64,000 bases of DNA, taken from NCBI RefSeq assembly GCF_029871245.1, contig NZ_SSON01000068.1, forward strand, positions 1 to 64,000, read 5' to 3'. This DNA is from Pseudomonas sp. BN102. GTDB lineage: Bacteria; Pseudomonadota; Gammaproteobacteria; Pseudomonadales; Pseudomonadaceae. The notes beneath the pieces are model-generated. The model was not told the DNA's origin and ran no database searches. It worked only from the letters and a program-made list of their open reading frames with translations. Each line of letters begins with the position of its first letter. Positions within the stretch are counted from its first letter, which is position 1. Of this stretch, positions 1 through 8,686 are shown one piece after another. Position numbers and translations under genes: made by a program.

Positions 1-583
1 CGCGCAGCAATTCCACCGGGAAGGTTGCAGGCACCTCCAGGCGCACCTGGCCACCGGCGCCGCCGGTCTGGCCGTCGCCACCGGGCTGGCCGTCCCAACC
101 GCGGCTGGCCTGCCCCCACAAGCAGCCGGCGGCATCGCCGTCGGCGCCGTCCAGCCCCGGGTGACCCGGTGCACCAATGCCGCCGCGCACGTCCAGGGTC
201 ATCTCGCTGACCTGGACATTCACCAGGCGCAGGCTGATATCGCGGCCAGGGGTGGCCGGCCTGGACGAGCTGCCGGACAAGCCGGACGCGGTGATATGGC
301 TGCCGGTGCCGATCGCGCCGCTTTCCACTTCCAGGCGAAAGCCTTGCTCGGATGGTGCGATGCCGAGGCGCGCCTCGCGCCCCATGCGCAGCTCACCGAT
401 ACGCAGTTCGGTGACGCCGGCCGGGATCAGCAGGGTCGCGTAGTCGGCGACCTCGACCTGGTCGAGGCTCAGGCTGCCGGACCTGGATGGCAGTTTGAGG
501 AAGCTGTGGGCGTCCACCTTCACCTGGCCCCCGGCAAGAGCCATAGGCGCGATCAGGGCCGCCAGCAGGCAGAGCTTACGCAT
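1..583 (-). CDS. Exported collagen-like hypothetical protein (C-terminus off the window)
   Basis: Translated by eye from the minus strand, this gives an open frame of at least 194 codons that runs off the left edge. It starts MRKLCLLAALIAPMALAGG, a good Sec signal peptide of about 17 residues. About residues 20-130 resemble a beta-rich domain of unknown type. The following stretch, about 133-180, is Gly-rich with collagen-like Gly-X-Y character (GAPGHPGLDGADGD, then GQPGGDGQTGGAGG). Its start overlaps the stop of the upstream membrane-protein gene by 8 bases, which implies translational coupling. I recognise no family and infer only an exported, possibly surface or periplasmic, protein. The frame and signal peptide are seen directly; the role is unknown. 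Confidence 0.6.
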   Translation of the reverse strand, partial: MRKLCLLAALIAPMALAGGQVKVDAHSFLKLPSRSGSLSLDQVEVADYATLLIPAGVTELRIGELRMGREARLGIAPSEQGFRLEVESGAIGTGSHITASGLSGSSSRPATPGRDISLRLVNVQVSEMTLDVRGGIGAPGHPGLDGADGDAAGCLWGQASRGWDGQPGGDGQTGGAGGQVRLEVPATFPVELLR

Positions 584-854
584 GGCCAGCCCCCTTGGCG
601 CCGTGGCGCGGCAGGCTGAGCAGGTGGAGTACCCCGAATAGCAGCAGCTGCAGACGATCCCGCCAGGGATTGGCCCGCCCACGCAGCAGCGAGTTGAACA
701 GCAGGATTTCGAACAGGTGCACCAGGATCAGCAGGATACCGGCACCGTTGAGCAGCATTTCGAATGGCCTGGCGAAAGGCGACAACAGATTGACGATCAC
801 CACCAGCCAGAACATCAGGGCAACCAGCTTGCCCAGCCCCATGAATAAGCGCAT
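576..854 (-). CDS. Small DUF1145-like inner-membrane protein
   Basis: A 92-residue hydrophobic protein with three likely membrane segments: about 6-24 (KLVALMFWLVVIVNLL), 29-52 (LLNGAGILLILVHLFEILLF) and 67-82 near the C-terminus. Length and pattern fit the DUF1145 family of short gammaproteobacterial membrane proteins, whose function is not established. The start chosen gives MRLFMGLGKL and has a GGGGGAGG run just upstream, although the spacing is tight. An ATG 15 bases earlier (869) and one 12 bases later (842) are alternatives. It overlaps the downstream exported collagen-like gene by 8 bases, so the two are probably co-expressed. Confidence 0.6.
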   Translation of the reverse strand: MRLFMGLGKLVALMFWLVVIVNLLSPFARPFEMLLNGAGILLILVHLFEILLFNSLLRGRANPWRDRLQLLLFGVLHLLSLPRHGAKGAGHA

Positions 855-975
855 GCCTCCCCCTAGCATTTTTTAGTTTTGCGGAACATACGCCGAAGCC
901 CGTCGGCGCACCAGAGCATGGCTGGGAAACGCGCGGGGTCGGGGGCAGTGCCTGCACATCGATCGGAACTTTCGG

Positions 976-1704
976 TCAGCGGTCGACCTGTATTTCCACC
1001 CTGCGGTTCTTTGCGCGACCTTCATCCGATTCGTTGTCCGCCACCGCCTGGCTTTCACCCATGCCCTGAGTGCTCAGCTTGTCGGCCGGAACACCCTGGC
1101 TCGCCAGGAAGTCCGCGACGCTTTGCGCCCGACGTTCCGACAGACCCTGGTTGTATTGGTCGGAGCCGACGTTGTCGGTATGGCCGATCACCTTGGCGCC
1201 CACCAGGCTGGCACTGACCAGGCGATTGGCGATGTCCGCCAACTGATCCTTGGCCGAAGAGGTGAGCTCCGCCGAATCGAAGGCGAAGAGTACATTGCCC
1301 ATGTCGCTGAGCACTATCACCTCATCCTGGGAGGGCGGCGCTTCGGCGGCCAGCGCCTGGGGATAGGTGCGCTCCGGGCAGCCATTGACGTTGACCTGAG
1401 TGTTCCGCGGGGTATTGGGGCAGGTATCGCGGCGATCGAAAACACCGTCGTCGTCGGCATCGCCGTCCTGTGCGTAGCAGATCAGGCCACCGGCTATGGC
1501 ACCTGCCGCAGCGCCACCCGCCGCCCAAGCCGAGCTTTCGATGGCACCCAGGCCTCCGCCGGCCAGGCCTCCGATCAGGCTGCAAACGGGCCAATTCCCC
1601 TGGTTGACCACTGCACCGCCATCGCTGGAAGTAGATGCGCAGCCAGAAAGGAAACTACTGACCAGAAGAAAGGAAATCGCAACCCGGGGAAGGTGGGTGC
1701 TCAT
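976..1704 (-). CDS. OmpA-family lipoprotein (peptidoglycan-binding), copy 1
   Basis: The start at 1704 is chosen because AGGAG lies 8 bases upstream and the product then begins MSTHLPRVAISFLLVSSFLSGC, a lipoprotein signal with lipobox LSGC. A Gly/Ala-rich glycine-zipper-like stretch follows at about 45-75 (GGLAGGGLGAIESSAWAAGG). Next comes a thrombospondin-type-3-like calcium repeat (DGDADDDGVFDRRDTCP) and a C-terminal OmpA domain with the peptidoglycan-binding signature (GHTDNVGSDQYNQGLSERRA). It probably links the outer membrane to the cell wall. It is paralogous to the next gene upstream (1798-2493), with the same domain order, which indicates an old tandem duplication. A hairpin separates the two, so this gene may have its own promoter. 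Confidence 0.85.
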   Translation of the reverse strand: MSTHLPRVAISFLLVSSFLSGCASTSSDGGAVVNQGNWPVCSLIGGLAGGGLGAIESSAWAAGGAAAGAIAGGLICYAQDGDADDDGVFDRRDTCPNTPRNTQVNVNGCPERTYPQALAAEAPPSQDEVIVLSDMGNVLFAFDSAELTSSAKDQLADIANRLVSASLVGAKVIGHTDNVGSDQYNQGLSERRAQSVADFLASQGVPADKLSTQGMGESQAVADNESDEGRAKNRRVEIQVDR

Positions 1705-1759
1705 AATGGGTTCTCCTGTGTCTCCGGCCAAGCCGGTAAGCAGGAGTAAAGACCCGGGC

Positions 1760-1788
1760 CCCACGGCGCACAAGACGTGCGCCGTGGG
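1760..1788 (-). terminator. Hairpin terminator after the upstream OmpA-family gene
   Basis: A perfect 12-bp stem (CCCACGGCGCAC / GTGCGCCGTGGG) with a 5-base loop sits 10 bases beyond the stop codon of the upstream OmpA lipoprotein gene. The T-tract on the minus strand is weak (TCTTTA after a few G/C), so termination may be partial. Confidence 0.6.
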
Positions 1789-1797
1789 TGCCTGGGA

Positions 1798-2493
1798 TCA
1801 ACGGTCGATCTGGATTTCCACGCGGCGGTTCATCGCGCGGCCGTCTTTGGTGGAATTGTCGGCCACCGGTTGGCTTTCACCTGCACCACCGACACTGACG
1901 ATGCTGGAAGCCGGGATACCGTTGCTAACCAGGTAGTCGGCTACCGCTTGCGCACGGCGTTCCGAGAGTTTCTGGTTGTAGGCGTCGGCGCCGACACTGT
2001 CGGTATGACCGGTGATGGTCAGCCTGGCGTCCGGAGCTTCGTTCTTCAGGCGGCTGACGACGGTATCCAGCTTGGTTTCGTCGGCCGGGTCGAGTTTGGC
2101 GGAGTCGAATGCGAACAGCAGGTCGCGGACGACGATGGTTTCCTGTTCGACCACTACCACTTCTTCTACCACAGGTTCTTCAGCCTTGAGCGGGCAGCCA
2201 TCGGCATCGACCTGGGTGCCGGGCGGTGTGCCTGGGCACTTGTCGCGGCTATCGAATACGCCATCACCGTCCTCGTCGCCATCCCCGTGTACCCAGCAGT
2301 AGGCAGCCGCCGTGCCTGCGCCGATCAGGGCGCCCCAGCCGGCGTAGGTGCTGCTTTCGATCGCACCCAGTCCCGCACCTACGACACCCCCTACTGCCGC
2401 GCACTTGGGCCAGTCGGTCTTCTGCAGGCCGGAGCAACCGGTCAACAGGCTGGTCACCAATATCAGGGGTAAAGCTGTCCGTGTAATGCTCAT
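1798..2493 (-). CDS. OmpA-family lipoprotein (peptidoglycan-binding), copy 2
   Basis: A 231-residue protein starting MSITRTALPLILVTSLLTGC, a lipoprotein signal with lipobox LTGC. A Gly-rich zipper-like segment follows (GGVVGAGLGAIESSTYAGWG), then a TSP3-like acidic calcium repeat (DGDEDGDGVFDSRDKCPG), an acidic/valine-rich linker (EEPVVEEVVVVEQE) and a C-terminal OmpA domain (GHTDSVGADAYNQKLSERRA, ending NRRVEIQIDR). GAGGAG lies about 8 bases before the ATG. It is a paralogue of the gene downstream with identical architecture, and the pair may be partly redundant in tethering the outer membrane. Placement in the OmpA family is secure; the specific role is inferred. Confidence 0.87.
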   Translation of the reverse strand: MSITRTALPLILVTSLLTGCSGLQKTDWPKCAAVGGVVGAGLGAIESSTYAGWGALIGAGTAAAYCWVHGDGDEDGDGVFDSRDKCPGTPPGTQVDADGCPLKAEEPVVEEVVVVEQETIVVRDLLFAFDSAKLDPADETKLDTVVSRLKNEAPDARLTITGHTDSVGADAYNQKLSERRAQAVADYLVSNGIPASSIVSVGGAGESQPVADNSTKDGRAMNRRVEIQIDR

Positions 2494-2623
2494 AAGCGAG
2501 TCTCCTCTTAGAATCGGCCCATCCCGACAAATAGGGAGTAAAGACGCCAGCCCCGGAAACCGCCAGCACTAGGCCATGACCCGCCTTCAAGCTAGTCTTG
2601 AACAACTTGTTCGAGGATTTTCG

Positions 2624-3121
2624 ATGACTGACAGCTTCTCAATGCGCACTCCCCAACAGGCCCTCGCCGCCCTGCTCGAGCGCTACACCCCGCAAAGCCT
2701 GCTCCTGGTCGGCAACAGCCCGCTCCCGGCGCTCGAAGCCTTCGCCGCCGCGCACCCGCAAAGCCAGGTGGTACAGGTGCCCGCCGGCCCCCTGCCCACG
2801 GAGCAGGCCGCGCGCCGCTTCGACCTGGCGCTGCTGGCGGACTGCCTGGAACACCTGCCCAAGCGCACCGGCCTGCAACTGCTGGGCGGCATCCGCAACC
2901 TCAACGCCAGCCGGGTGGCGGTATTGGCGGACCTCAACGCCTGTGGCTGGCAGGACACCGACTTCTTCGCCCTGGCCCTGCAGGCGAGTGAACGCTTCCG
3001 TCGCGACGAGCAGACCCTGACCCTATTCACCTACGACCTGCGCGAGTACAAGCAGGTCCCCGACTGGCTGAACGCGAAGTTCTGGGCCAACCCGGAAAAC
3101 TTCGGCAAGTACTGGTGGTAA
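2624..3121 (+). CDS. Conserved Pseudomonas protein with methyltransferase-like fold (DUF6231-like)
   Basis: A 165-residue protein. The start at 2624 is preferred over an upstream in-frame ATG at 2576 because GAGGA lies 7 bases upstream. It reads MTDSFSMRTPQQALAALLER, then a strand-turn pattern SLLLVGNSPLPALEAF that resembles the SAM-binding first strand and loop of class I methyltransferases, and a later FDLALLADCLEHLP that resembles motif IV. The C-terminus is aromatic (FWANPENFGKYWW). No catalytic motif is decisive, so enzymatic activity is uncertain. It ends 3 bases before the YchJ-like gene, and the two are probably one operon. Confidence 0.6.
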   Translation: MTDSFSMRTPQQALAALLERYTPQSLLLVGNSPLPALEAFAAAHPQSQVVQVPAGPLPTEQAARRFDLALLADCLEHLPKRTGLQLLGGIRNLNASRVAVLADLNACGWQDTDFFALALQASERFRRDEQTLTLFTYDLREYKQVPDWLNAKFWANPENFGKYWW

Positions 3122-3124
3122 GCC

Positions 3125-3595
3125 ATGAGCACTGCGATCTGTCCCTGCGGTAGCGGCAATCTCCTCGAGCTTTGCTGCGGTCGTCATCACGCCGGCCACG
3201 CCGCCGCCAGCGCCGAAGCACTGATGCGTTCGCGCTACAGCGCCTACGTACTTGGGTTGGTGGACTACCTGGTGGAAACCACCCTGCCCGCCCAGCGCAC
3301 CGGCCTCGACATGGAGGCGATCCGCGCCTGGAGCCTGTCGAGCACCTGGCTCGGGCTCGAGGTGGAAGGCCATGAACTGCTCGGCGGCCAGCCCGAGCAC
3401 GCCTTCGTCACCTTCACCGCGCGCTGGCATGACCAGGGCGGCGAGCACAGCCACCGTGAGCGTTCCGCCTTCGTCCAGGCGGATGGCCGCTGGTACTTTC
3501 TCGACCCGACCGTTCCGCTCGATGCCGGACGCAACGACGCCTGTCCCTGCGGCAGCGGATTGAAGTTCAAGAAATGCTGCGCCAGCTACTTCTGA
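3125..3595 (+). CDS. YchJ-family protein with two SEC-C zinc motifs
   Basis: A 156-residue protein of the YchJ/UPF0225 family. A SEC-C metal-binding motif lies at each end ([13 protein letters not shown] near residue 6, [13 protein letters not shown] near 140). Between them is an NTF2-like middle domain ([44 protein letters not shown]). SEC-C motifs are zinc-binding elements also found at the SecA C-terminus; the biological role of YchJ proteins is not settled. It sits 3 bases after the preceding gene and is followed by a strong terminator, so it ends that short operon. Length matches the family. Confidence 0.88.
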   Translation: MSTAICPCGSGNLLELCCGRHHAGHAAASAEALMRSRYSAYVLGLVDYLVETTLPAQRTGLDMEAIRAWSLSSTWLGLEVEGHELLGGQPEHAFVTFTARWHDQGGEHSHRERSAFVQADGRWYFLDPTVPLDAGRNDACPCGSGLKFKKCCASYF

Positions 3596-3609
3596 AGCAG
3601 AGATGACAA

Positions 3610-3633
3610 GGCCCGCATGTTGCGGGCCTCTTT
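3610..3633 (+). terminator. Rho-independent terminator after the ychJ-like gene
   Basis: An 8-bp stem GGCCCGCA / TGCGGGCC with a 3-base loop (TGT), followed by TCTTTCT, 14 bases after the stop codon. It lies between convergent genes and may also serve the minus-strand gene that ends at 3638. Confidence 0.8.
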
Positions 3634-3637
3634 CTAT

Positions 3638-4201
3638 CTACCTGCTCTCTTCCAGGCTCAGGTGGGAAATGTCCGGCGGCGGCCCCGCCGGTGGCGTCTT
3701 CGCCTGTCCCATGTCGCTGCCAGCGGGTGCCAGGCTGAGGCTGGAAAGGTCGAATCGCGGCGGCGGCGTTTCCGGCCTGGCGTCCTGCAGGTCGGCGCCG
3801 ACCGGGGCGATGCCGAAGTCCGGTGCATCCACCCCGACGAATGCGGCCATGTATTCATCGCGAGGCACCACCTTCAACCTGCCTGGCGCGTCGACGCGTG
3901 CCGGCGCCTGGGCCGGCGCGGCCTGGGGTTCGGGCTCCGGCGGTGGCGCCAGCTCGACCTCTTCTATCACCGGCTCCATCGACACAACCTCGACCAGCGC
4001 GCCAGCGCGCTCCAGGGTCGAGCGGTATTTTTCCGCGGCGGCTTCATCCAGGTTGTTCTTGAGAATCACGCGCCGCCCGGAGAAGAGCATGGCGATGCGC
4101 TGGGCGTCGGCCTGGAACAGCTTCGCCAGATTGGCCTGCACCAGCTCCCGCTGCGCCCCGGGAACCAGCTTCCCGGAAAAGGCAATCTCGTAACGACCCA
4201 T
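3638..4201 (-). CDS. Conserved Pseudomonas hypothetical protein with N-terminal alpha/beta domain
   Basis: A 187-residue protein. Residues 1-75 form a compact domain (MGRYEIAFSGKLVPGAQREL, FQADAQRIAMLFSGRRVILK, EAAAEKYRSTLERAGALVEV). This 'sense, fold-charge, helix' pattern occurs as a small N-terminal domain in many uncharacterised gammaproteobacterial proteins. The rest is Pro/Ala-rich and probably disordered, with a second conserved-looking patch DEYMAAFVGVDAPDFGIAPVG. There is no signal peptide or membrane segment, so it is presumably cytoplasmic. Function is unknown. It is monocistronic and convergent with the ychJ-like gene. Confidence 0.7.
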   Translation of the reverse strand: MGRYEIAFSGKLVPGAQRELVQANLAKLFQADAQRIAMLFSGRRVILKNNLDEAAAEKYRSTLERAGALVEVVSMEPVIEEVELAPPPEPEPQAAPAQAPARVDAPGRLKVVPRDEYMAAFVGVDAPDFGIAPVGADLQDARPETPPPRFDLSSLSLAPAGSDMGQAKTPPAGPPPDISHLSLEESR

Positions 4202-4315
4202 TGGTCACACTCCTGTCCGAATTGACGAGCAGTATGGCGCAGGTTTTTTTCGGCCCACAACAGGTTGCGGCCGAGCACTTGCTTGTTACACTGAAGCGTC
4301 ACTTGGAGTATTGCA

Positions 4316-4816
4316 ATGTTTTACCAGGCGCAAACGATAAGAATTCTCAGCCTACTGTTTTTCTTTGCCCTTCCCTTTTCGGGCCTCAGTGGATGCTCCA
4401 CCTGGATCAGCGGCAGTTTCCAGGATCCCGATGTGCGCCTGCTGAAGGTGGATGTGGTACGCGCCAAATTGCTGGAGCAGCAGTTCGTGCTGCGTTTTCG
4501 CATCGACAATCCCAACGATGTCAGCCTGCCGGTGCGCGGACTGGTCTACACCGTCCACCTCAACGACGTGAAACTCGCCTCCGGCGAATCCAGCACCTGG
4601 TTCACCGTGCCCGCCCATGGCAGCGAGACGTTCGAGGTACCGGTGCGCACCAACCTCTGGCGGCACATGAAGTACATCGTCAAACTCCTGGAAAAACCCG
4701 ACGAGCCCATCAAGTACCGCCTCCAGGGCGAGGTGAAAACCGGGTTGATGTTCGGCAAGAGCGTGCACCTCAGCCGCAATGGCGAGATAATCCCCGGCAG
4801 TTACATCCCGGAGTAG
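4316..4816 (+). CDS. LEA type 2 / WHy-domain lipoprotein
   Basis: A 166-residue protein with a lipoprotein signal ([20 protein letters not shown]; lipobox LSGC). A single WHy/LEA14-like domain follows, in which an Ig-like beta sandwich is indicated by [38 protein letters not shown] and [23 protein letters not shown] precedes the ATG by about 7 bases. Bacterial WHy proteins are linked to desiccation and stress protection of membranes or proteins; here that is inference from the family. The histidine-rich SEC-C gene begins 7 bases after its stop, so the two are probably co-transcribed. Confidence 0.82.
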   Translation: MFYQAQTIRILSLLFFFALPFSGLSGCSTWISGSFQDPDVRLLKVDVVRAKLLEQQFVLRFRIDNPNDVSLPVRGLVYTVHLNDVKLASGESSTWFTVPAHGSETFEVPVRTNLWRHMKYIVKLLEKPDEPIKYRLQGEVKTGLMFGKSVHLSRNGEIIPGSYIPE

Positions 4817-4823
4817 AACCTTC

Positions 4824-5015
4824 ATGAGTCAAGAACCCCACGTACATGGTCCGGACTGCAATCACGACCATGACCACGATCACCACCACGTGCATGGCCC
4901 GCACTGCAACCACGGCCACCAGGAGCCGGTGCGCAACCCGCTGAAGGAAGTGGGCCGCAACGATCCCTGCCCCTGCGGCAGCCAGAAGAAATTCAAGAAG
5001 TGCCACGGCGCCTGA
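4824..5015 (+). CDS. Small histidine-rich SEC-C protein
   Basis: A 63-residue protein with two metal-binding halves. Residues 5-32 hold about 11 His plus Cys and Asp ([26 protein letters not shown]). Residues 48-61 form a SEC-C zinc motif ([16 protein letters not shown]). The His-rich part resembles nickel/zinc-storing tails of metallochaperones, and the SEC-C part resembles the SecA C-terminus. It probably binds zinc or nickel; the physiological role is unknown. It follows the WHy lipoprotein gene at 7 bases and is closed by a terminator. Confidence 0.82.
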   Translation: MSQEPHVHGPDCNHDHDHDHHHVHGPHCNHGHQEPVRNPLKEVGRNDPCPCGSQKKFKKCHGA

Positions 5016-5033
5016 CGCCCGTGCACTCCTCCA

Positions 5034-5061
5034 GGCCCGCCTAGTGCGGGCCTGTTCATTT
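5034..5061 (+). terminator. Rho-independent terminator after the SEC-C gene
   Basis: A 7-bp stem GGCCCGC / GCGGGCC with loop CTAGT, followed by TGTTCATTT. It separates the WHy/SEC-C pair from the GST gene. Confidence 0.7.
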
Positions 5062-5095
5062 CAGGACCGAGCAAAGCCCAGCTGGAGCCTTCCCG

Positions 5096-5743
5096 ATGAT
5101 CGACCTGTATTACTGGACCACGCCCAACGGCCACAAGATCAGCCTGTTCCTCGAAGAGGCCGGTCTGCCCTACCGCATCCACCCGATCAATATCGGCAAG
5201 GACGAGCAGTTCCAGCCGCACTTCCTGAAGATCTCGCCGAACAATCGCATCCCGGCCATAGTCGACCAGGAGCCGGTGGATGGCGGTGAGCCCATCTCGC
5301 TGTTCGAGTCCGGCGCCATCCTGCTCTACCTGGCCGAGAAGACTGGCCGTTTCATTCCCCAGGATCTGCGCGGCCGCCAGGAATGCCTGCAATGGCTGTT
5401 CTGGCAGATGGGCGGGCTCGGTCCCATGGCCGGGCAGAACCACCATTTCAACCGCTTCGCCCCGGAGAAACTGCCCTACGCCATCCAGCGCTACCGCAAG
5501 GAAACCGCGCGTCTCTACGGAGTGCTCGACAAGCGCCTGGCTGACCGCGGCTTTGTCGCCGGCGACGAGTACAGCATTGCCGACATGGCCATTTACCCCT
5601 GGATCGACCGCCACGTCTGGCAGGAACAGAACCTGGACGATTTCCCCAACCTCAAGCGCTGGTACCTGGCGATCCAGGCCCGCCCGGCAACGGTCCGTGC
5701 CTACGCACTGGTGGAGCAGGTCAATCCGGCTGCGAAAAAGTAA
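5096..5743 (+). CDS. Glutathione S-transferase family protein, YfcG/Nu-class-like
   Basis: A 215-residue protein. The N-terminal thioredoxin-fold domain (about 1-85) begins MIDLYYWTTPNGHKISLFLE and carries the cis-Pro and glutathione-contact region (NNRIPAIVD, ISLFESGAILLYLAEKTGRF). The C-terminal helical domain (about 90-205) contains WQMGGLGPMAGQNHHFNR and YSIADMAIYPWIDRH. The TTPNGHK and 'GGLGPMAGQ' signatures match the YfcG/Nu-class GSTs of E. coli, which act as glutathione-dependent disulfide-bond reductases rather than classical detoxifying transferases; that activity is inferred from the family. It is followed by quiP on the same strand 82 bases later. Confidence 0.85.
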   Translation: MIDLYYWTTPNGHKISLFLEEAGLPYRIHPINIGKDEQFQPHFLKISPNNRIPAIVDQEPVDGGEPISLFESGAILLYLAEKTGRFIPQDLRGRQECLQWLFWQMGGLGPMAGQNHHFNRFAPEKLPYAIQRYRKETARLYGVLDKRLADRGFVAGDEYSIADMAIYPWIDRHVWQEQNLDDFPNLKRWYLAIQARPATVRAYALVEQVNPAAKK

Positions 5744-5825
5744 GCTTGGCGGCGCTTGCGCGGCGCGGGGCGGCTCACTAACGTAGCGCGCTTGATCCGA
5801 TGCCCGTCTCAGGAGAGCCCGTTCC

Positions 5826-8366
5826 ATGGCTTCGCCAGCCCCCAAGCGCTTCCTTCCCCGGTTCTGCGTTGCCGCCGCCGCTGGCGCCATGATCGGCCTC
5901 AGCGGCTGCCAGTCCTGGCTGGACAGTCGCTACTCCGACAGCCTGCCGCCCACGTCCGGCTTCCAGCCGATGAAGGGCCTGGCGCAGAGCGTCTCGATCC
6001 GACGCAACCCGCTGGGCATGCCGCTGATCGAAACCACCACTTTCCACGACGCCCTGTTCACGCTCGGCTACGTCCACGCCTCCGACCGCCTCAGCCAGAT
6101 GGTGGGGATGCGCCTGATGGCCGAGGGCCGCCTGGCCGAGATGGCCGGCCCCGGTGTGCTGGAGATCGACCGCTTCATGCGCGCGGTGAACCTGCGCAAG
6201 AGCGCCGACATCCTCTACAAGAACGCCTCGCCGCGCCTGAAAGAGTTCTTCGAGGTCTATGCCCGCGGCGTCAACGCCTACCTCTATCGCTACCGCGACA
6301 AGCTGCCGATGGACCTGGCCGAGTCCGGCTACAAGCCGGCCTACTGGAAACCTGAAGACTCGGTACTGGTGTTCAGCCTGCTGAACTTCGGCCTGGCGGT
6401 GAACCTGCAGGAAGAAATCGCCTCCCTGGTCCTGGCGCAGAAGGTCGGCGCCGACAAGCTGGCCTGGCTGACGCCGGTCTATCCGGACGAACCGCTGCCC
6501 TTCGAAGAGGCCGAGAAACTCAAGGGCCTGCAACTGGGCGGGCAGATTCCCGGCCTTGCTGCACTGGACGATGCCGCCGGGCAGATCGCCGCGCTCAACA
6601 TGCTCGGCGTCGCCGCCTCCAACAACTGGGCCATCGCCCCGCAGAAGAGCCGCAGCGGTCGCAGCATCCTCGCCAATGACACCCACTTGCCAATATCCAT
6701 GCCCTCGGTGTGGAACTTCGTGCAGATCCGCTCGCCGAAATTCCAGGCCGCGGGCGTGTCCATCGCCGGCGTGCCGGCCGTGGTCGCCGGCTACAACGGC
6801 AAGCTGGCCTGGGGCATGACCATGGTCATGGGCGACAACCAGGACCTGTTCCTGGAAAAGCTCAAGCGCGAAGGCAACCGCCTCTACTACCAGGCGAACG
6901 GCAAATGGCTGCCCACCAGCGAACGGGTGGAAACCTTCCTCATCAAGGGTGAGCGGCCTGTGCGCGAGGTGATCCACGAGACTCGCCACGGCCCGCTGCT
7001 GAACTCGGTGCTGGGCCAGCGCAAGCACCCGCTGCAGCCGCTGGAGATCAAGAGCGGCCTGGGGCTGGCCCTGCAGACCAGCCAGTTCGAAGCCGACCAG
7101 TCCCTGGACGCCTTCTTCGCCCTGTCCCGAGCCCAGTCGGTGGAAGAAGCCCACGAGGCCACCCGTGCCATTCGCGCAATGGGCCTGAACATCCTCTATG
7201 CCGACGCGAAGCACATCGCCTGGCAGGTAACCGGCCGTTACCCGAACCGCCGCGAAGGCCGTGGCCTGCTGCCCTCCCCCGGCTGGGACGGCCGCTATGA
7301 CTGGGACGGCTTCGCCGACCCCATGCTCCACCCCTACGACCAGGACCCGGCCCAGGGCTGGCTTGGCACCGCCAACCACCGCACCGTCCAGGGCGGCTAT
7401 GGGGTGCAGCTGTCCAGCTCCTGGTACTACCCGGAGCGCGCCGAACGCATCGCTGAACTGGCCGGCAGCGGCAAGCACGACTGGCAGAGCATGATCGCCA
7501 TGCAGTACGACCAGACCAGCCCCTTCGTCGCCAAACTCAAGGCCATGCTGCAGGACCCGGGCATGGCCCAGCCCCTCAAGCAGGCCATCGCTGCACTGCC
7601 GCCCGCCGACCGGGCCAAGGCCCAGGAGGCCCTCGGCCGCCTGCAGGCCTTCGACGGCCGACTCAGCCCGACGTCGGCGGACGCCGCCTACTACGGCGCC
7701 TTCCTCCACGAGAGCGCGCGGCAGATCTTCCTCGACGAACTGGGCCCGGAATCCAGCCCCGCCTGGCGCGCCCTGGTGCAGGCCGCGGACCTGTCCTACT
7801 CGGCCCAGGCCGACCATCTGCTGGGCCGCGTCGACAGCCCGTTCTGGGATGACGTCAACACCCCTCAAAAGGAAGACAAGCCGGCGATCCTCGCGCGCAG
7901 CCTGGCGGCCGCCGTCACCTACGCCGAAAGCCGTCTGGGTGCCGACCGCAAGGCCTGGCAGTGGGGCAAGCTGCACAGCTACAACTGGGTCACCGAGAGC
8001 ACCCAGCTAGCGCCGTACATGAGCGCCAGCCAGCGCACGGGCCTCAACGCGCTGAAGGGCTACCTGGACCGTGGCCCCTACCCGGCCGGCGGCGACCACA
8101 GCACCCTGAACGTGTCGGCCTACCACTGGGGACAGGGCTTCGACACCTGGCTGATCCCGGCCATGCGCATCATCGTCGACTTCGGCCAGCCCGAACCCAT
8201 GATGGGCATTAACAGTTCCGGCCAGTCCGGCAACCCGGCCAGCCCGCACTATGCCGACGGCATCGATGCCTGGCTCAAGGCGCGCTACATGAAATTCCCT
8301 TTCCAGCCGCAGAACCTCGACGCTGTCTACGGCACCAAGCGCCTGATGCTGACCCCGCAAAAATGA
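5826..8366 (+). CDS. quiP: Acyl-homoserine lactone acylase QuiP (penicillin acylase family)
   Basis: An 846-residue Ntn-hydrolase that hydrolyses the amide bond of long-chain N-acyl-homoserine lactones, quenching quorum signals or freeing fatty acids. The N-terminus has a lipobox (GLSGC, Cys28), suggesting a periplasmic lipoprotein. The precursor would be cut autocatalytically before Ser265 in [10 protein letters not shown], giving a small alpha subunit and a large beta subunit with the N-terminal Ser nucleophile. Conserved beta-subunit features are [25 protein letters not shown] and the late [15 protein letters not shown] motif. Length and sequence agree closely with P. aeruginosa QuiP (about 847 residues). 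It is followed by a good terminator. Its natural substrate here is not proved by sequence alone. Confidence 0.92.
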   Translation: MASPAPKRFLPRFCVAAAAGAMIGLSGCQSWLDSRYSDSLPPTSGFQPMKGLAQSVSIRRNPLGMPLIETTTFHDALFTLGYVHASDRLSQMVGMRLMAEGRLAEMAGPGVLEIDRFMRAVNLRKSADILYKNASPRLKEFFEVYARGVNAYLYRYRDKLPMDLAESGYKPAYWKPEDSVLVFSLLNFGLAVNLQEEIASLVLAQKVGADKLAWLTPVYPDEPLPFEEAEKLKGLQLGGQIPGLAALDDAAGQIAALNMLGVAASNNWAIAPQKSRSGRSILANDTHLPISMPSVWNFVQIRSPKFQAAGVSIAGVPAVVAGYNGKLAWGMTMVMGDNQDLFLEKLKREGNRLYYQANGKWLPTSERVETFLIKGERPVREVIHETRHGPLLNSVLGQRKHPLQPLEIKSGLGLALQTSQFEADQSLDAFFALSRAQSVEEAHEATRAIRAMGLNILYADAKHIAWQVTGRYPNRREGRGLLPSPGWDGRYDWDGFADPMLHPYDQDPAQGWLGTANHRTVQGGYGVQLSSSWYYPERAERIAELAGSGKHDWQSMIAMQYDQTSPFVAKLKAMLQDPGMAQPLKQAIAALPPADRAKAQEALGRLQAFDGRLSPTSADAAYYGAFLHESARQIFLDELGPESSPAWRALVQAADLSYSAQADHLLGRVDSPFWDDVNTPQKEDKPAILARSLAAAVTYAESRLGADRKAWQWGKLHSYNWVTESTQLAPYMSASQRTGLNALKGYLDRGPYPAGGDHSTLNVSAYHWGQGFDTWLIPAMRIIVDFGQPEPMMGINSSGQSGNPASPHYADGIDAWLKARYMKFPFQPQNLDAVYGTKRLMLTPQK

Positions 8367-8437
8367 TCCAGGGGCGGCGGAACTTCCCGCCGCCGCTCCG
8401 ATCTGATCCGGTGGACTTACTCCATAGATCACATTTC

Positions 8438-8464
8438 AAGGCGCTCTCGAGCGCCTTTTCTTTT
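8438..8464 (+). terminator. Rho-independent terminator after quiP
   Basis: An 8-bp stem AAGGCGCT / AGCGCCTT with a 4-base loop, followed by TTCTTTT, about 70 bases after the quiP stop. Confidence 0.85.
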
Positions 8465-8494
8465 GCCTGCTCGCCGGCACAGAGCTGCCTTTCC

Positions 8495-8592
8495 TGTGGG
8501 GGCGAATTCATTCGCCAACCGGACCGCAGGTCCGGCCTGTGGGCTCGAACGGGGCCGCTGCGCGTCCCTTGGCGAATGAATTCGCCCCTACA
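8495..8592 (+). repeat. REP-like inverted pair in the quiP-pncB gap
   Basis: Two outward-facing copies of a palindromic unit (TGTGGGGGCGAATTCATTCG and, inverted, GGCGAATGAATTCGCCCC) flank a smaller internal hairpin (GGACCGCAGGTCC). The same core recurs at 20349-20446 and, as a half unit, at 21892-21936. With the terminator at 8438 it accounts for most of the 320-base gap; the remainder shows nothing further. Confidence 0.75.
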
Positions 8593-8686
8593 AGGTTTCA
8601 TGCCACCCCGAGCGTCTTCTTGCACCACACTGCCCCTTGCCGCATCCTGCGCCCTTCACCGCCCGACTGGAGCTTCGAGAACCGAC

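Noticed and set aside
5778..7976. A 732-codon minus-strand frame
   Set aside because: Antisense to quiP, with low-complexity Gly/Ala/Val-rich translation and no motif.
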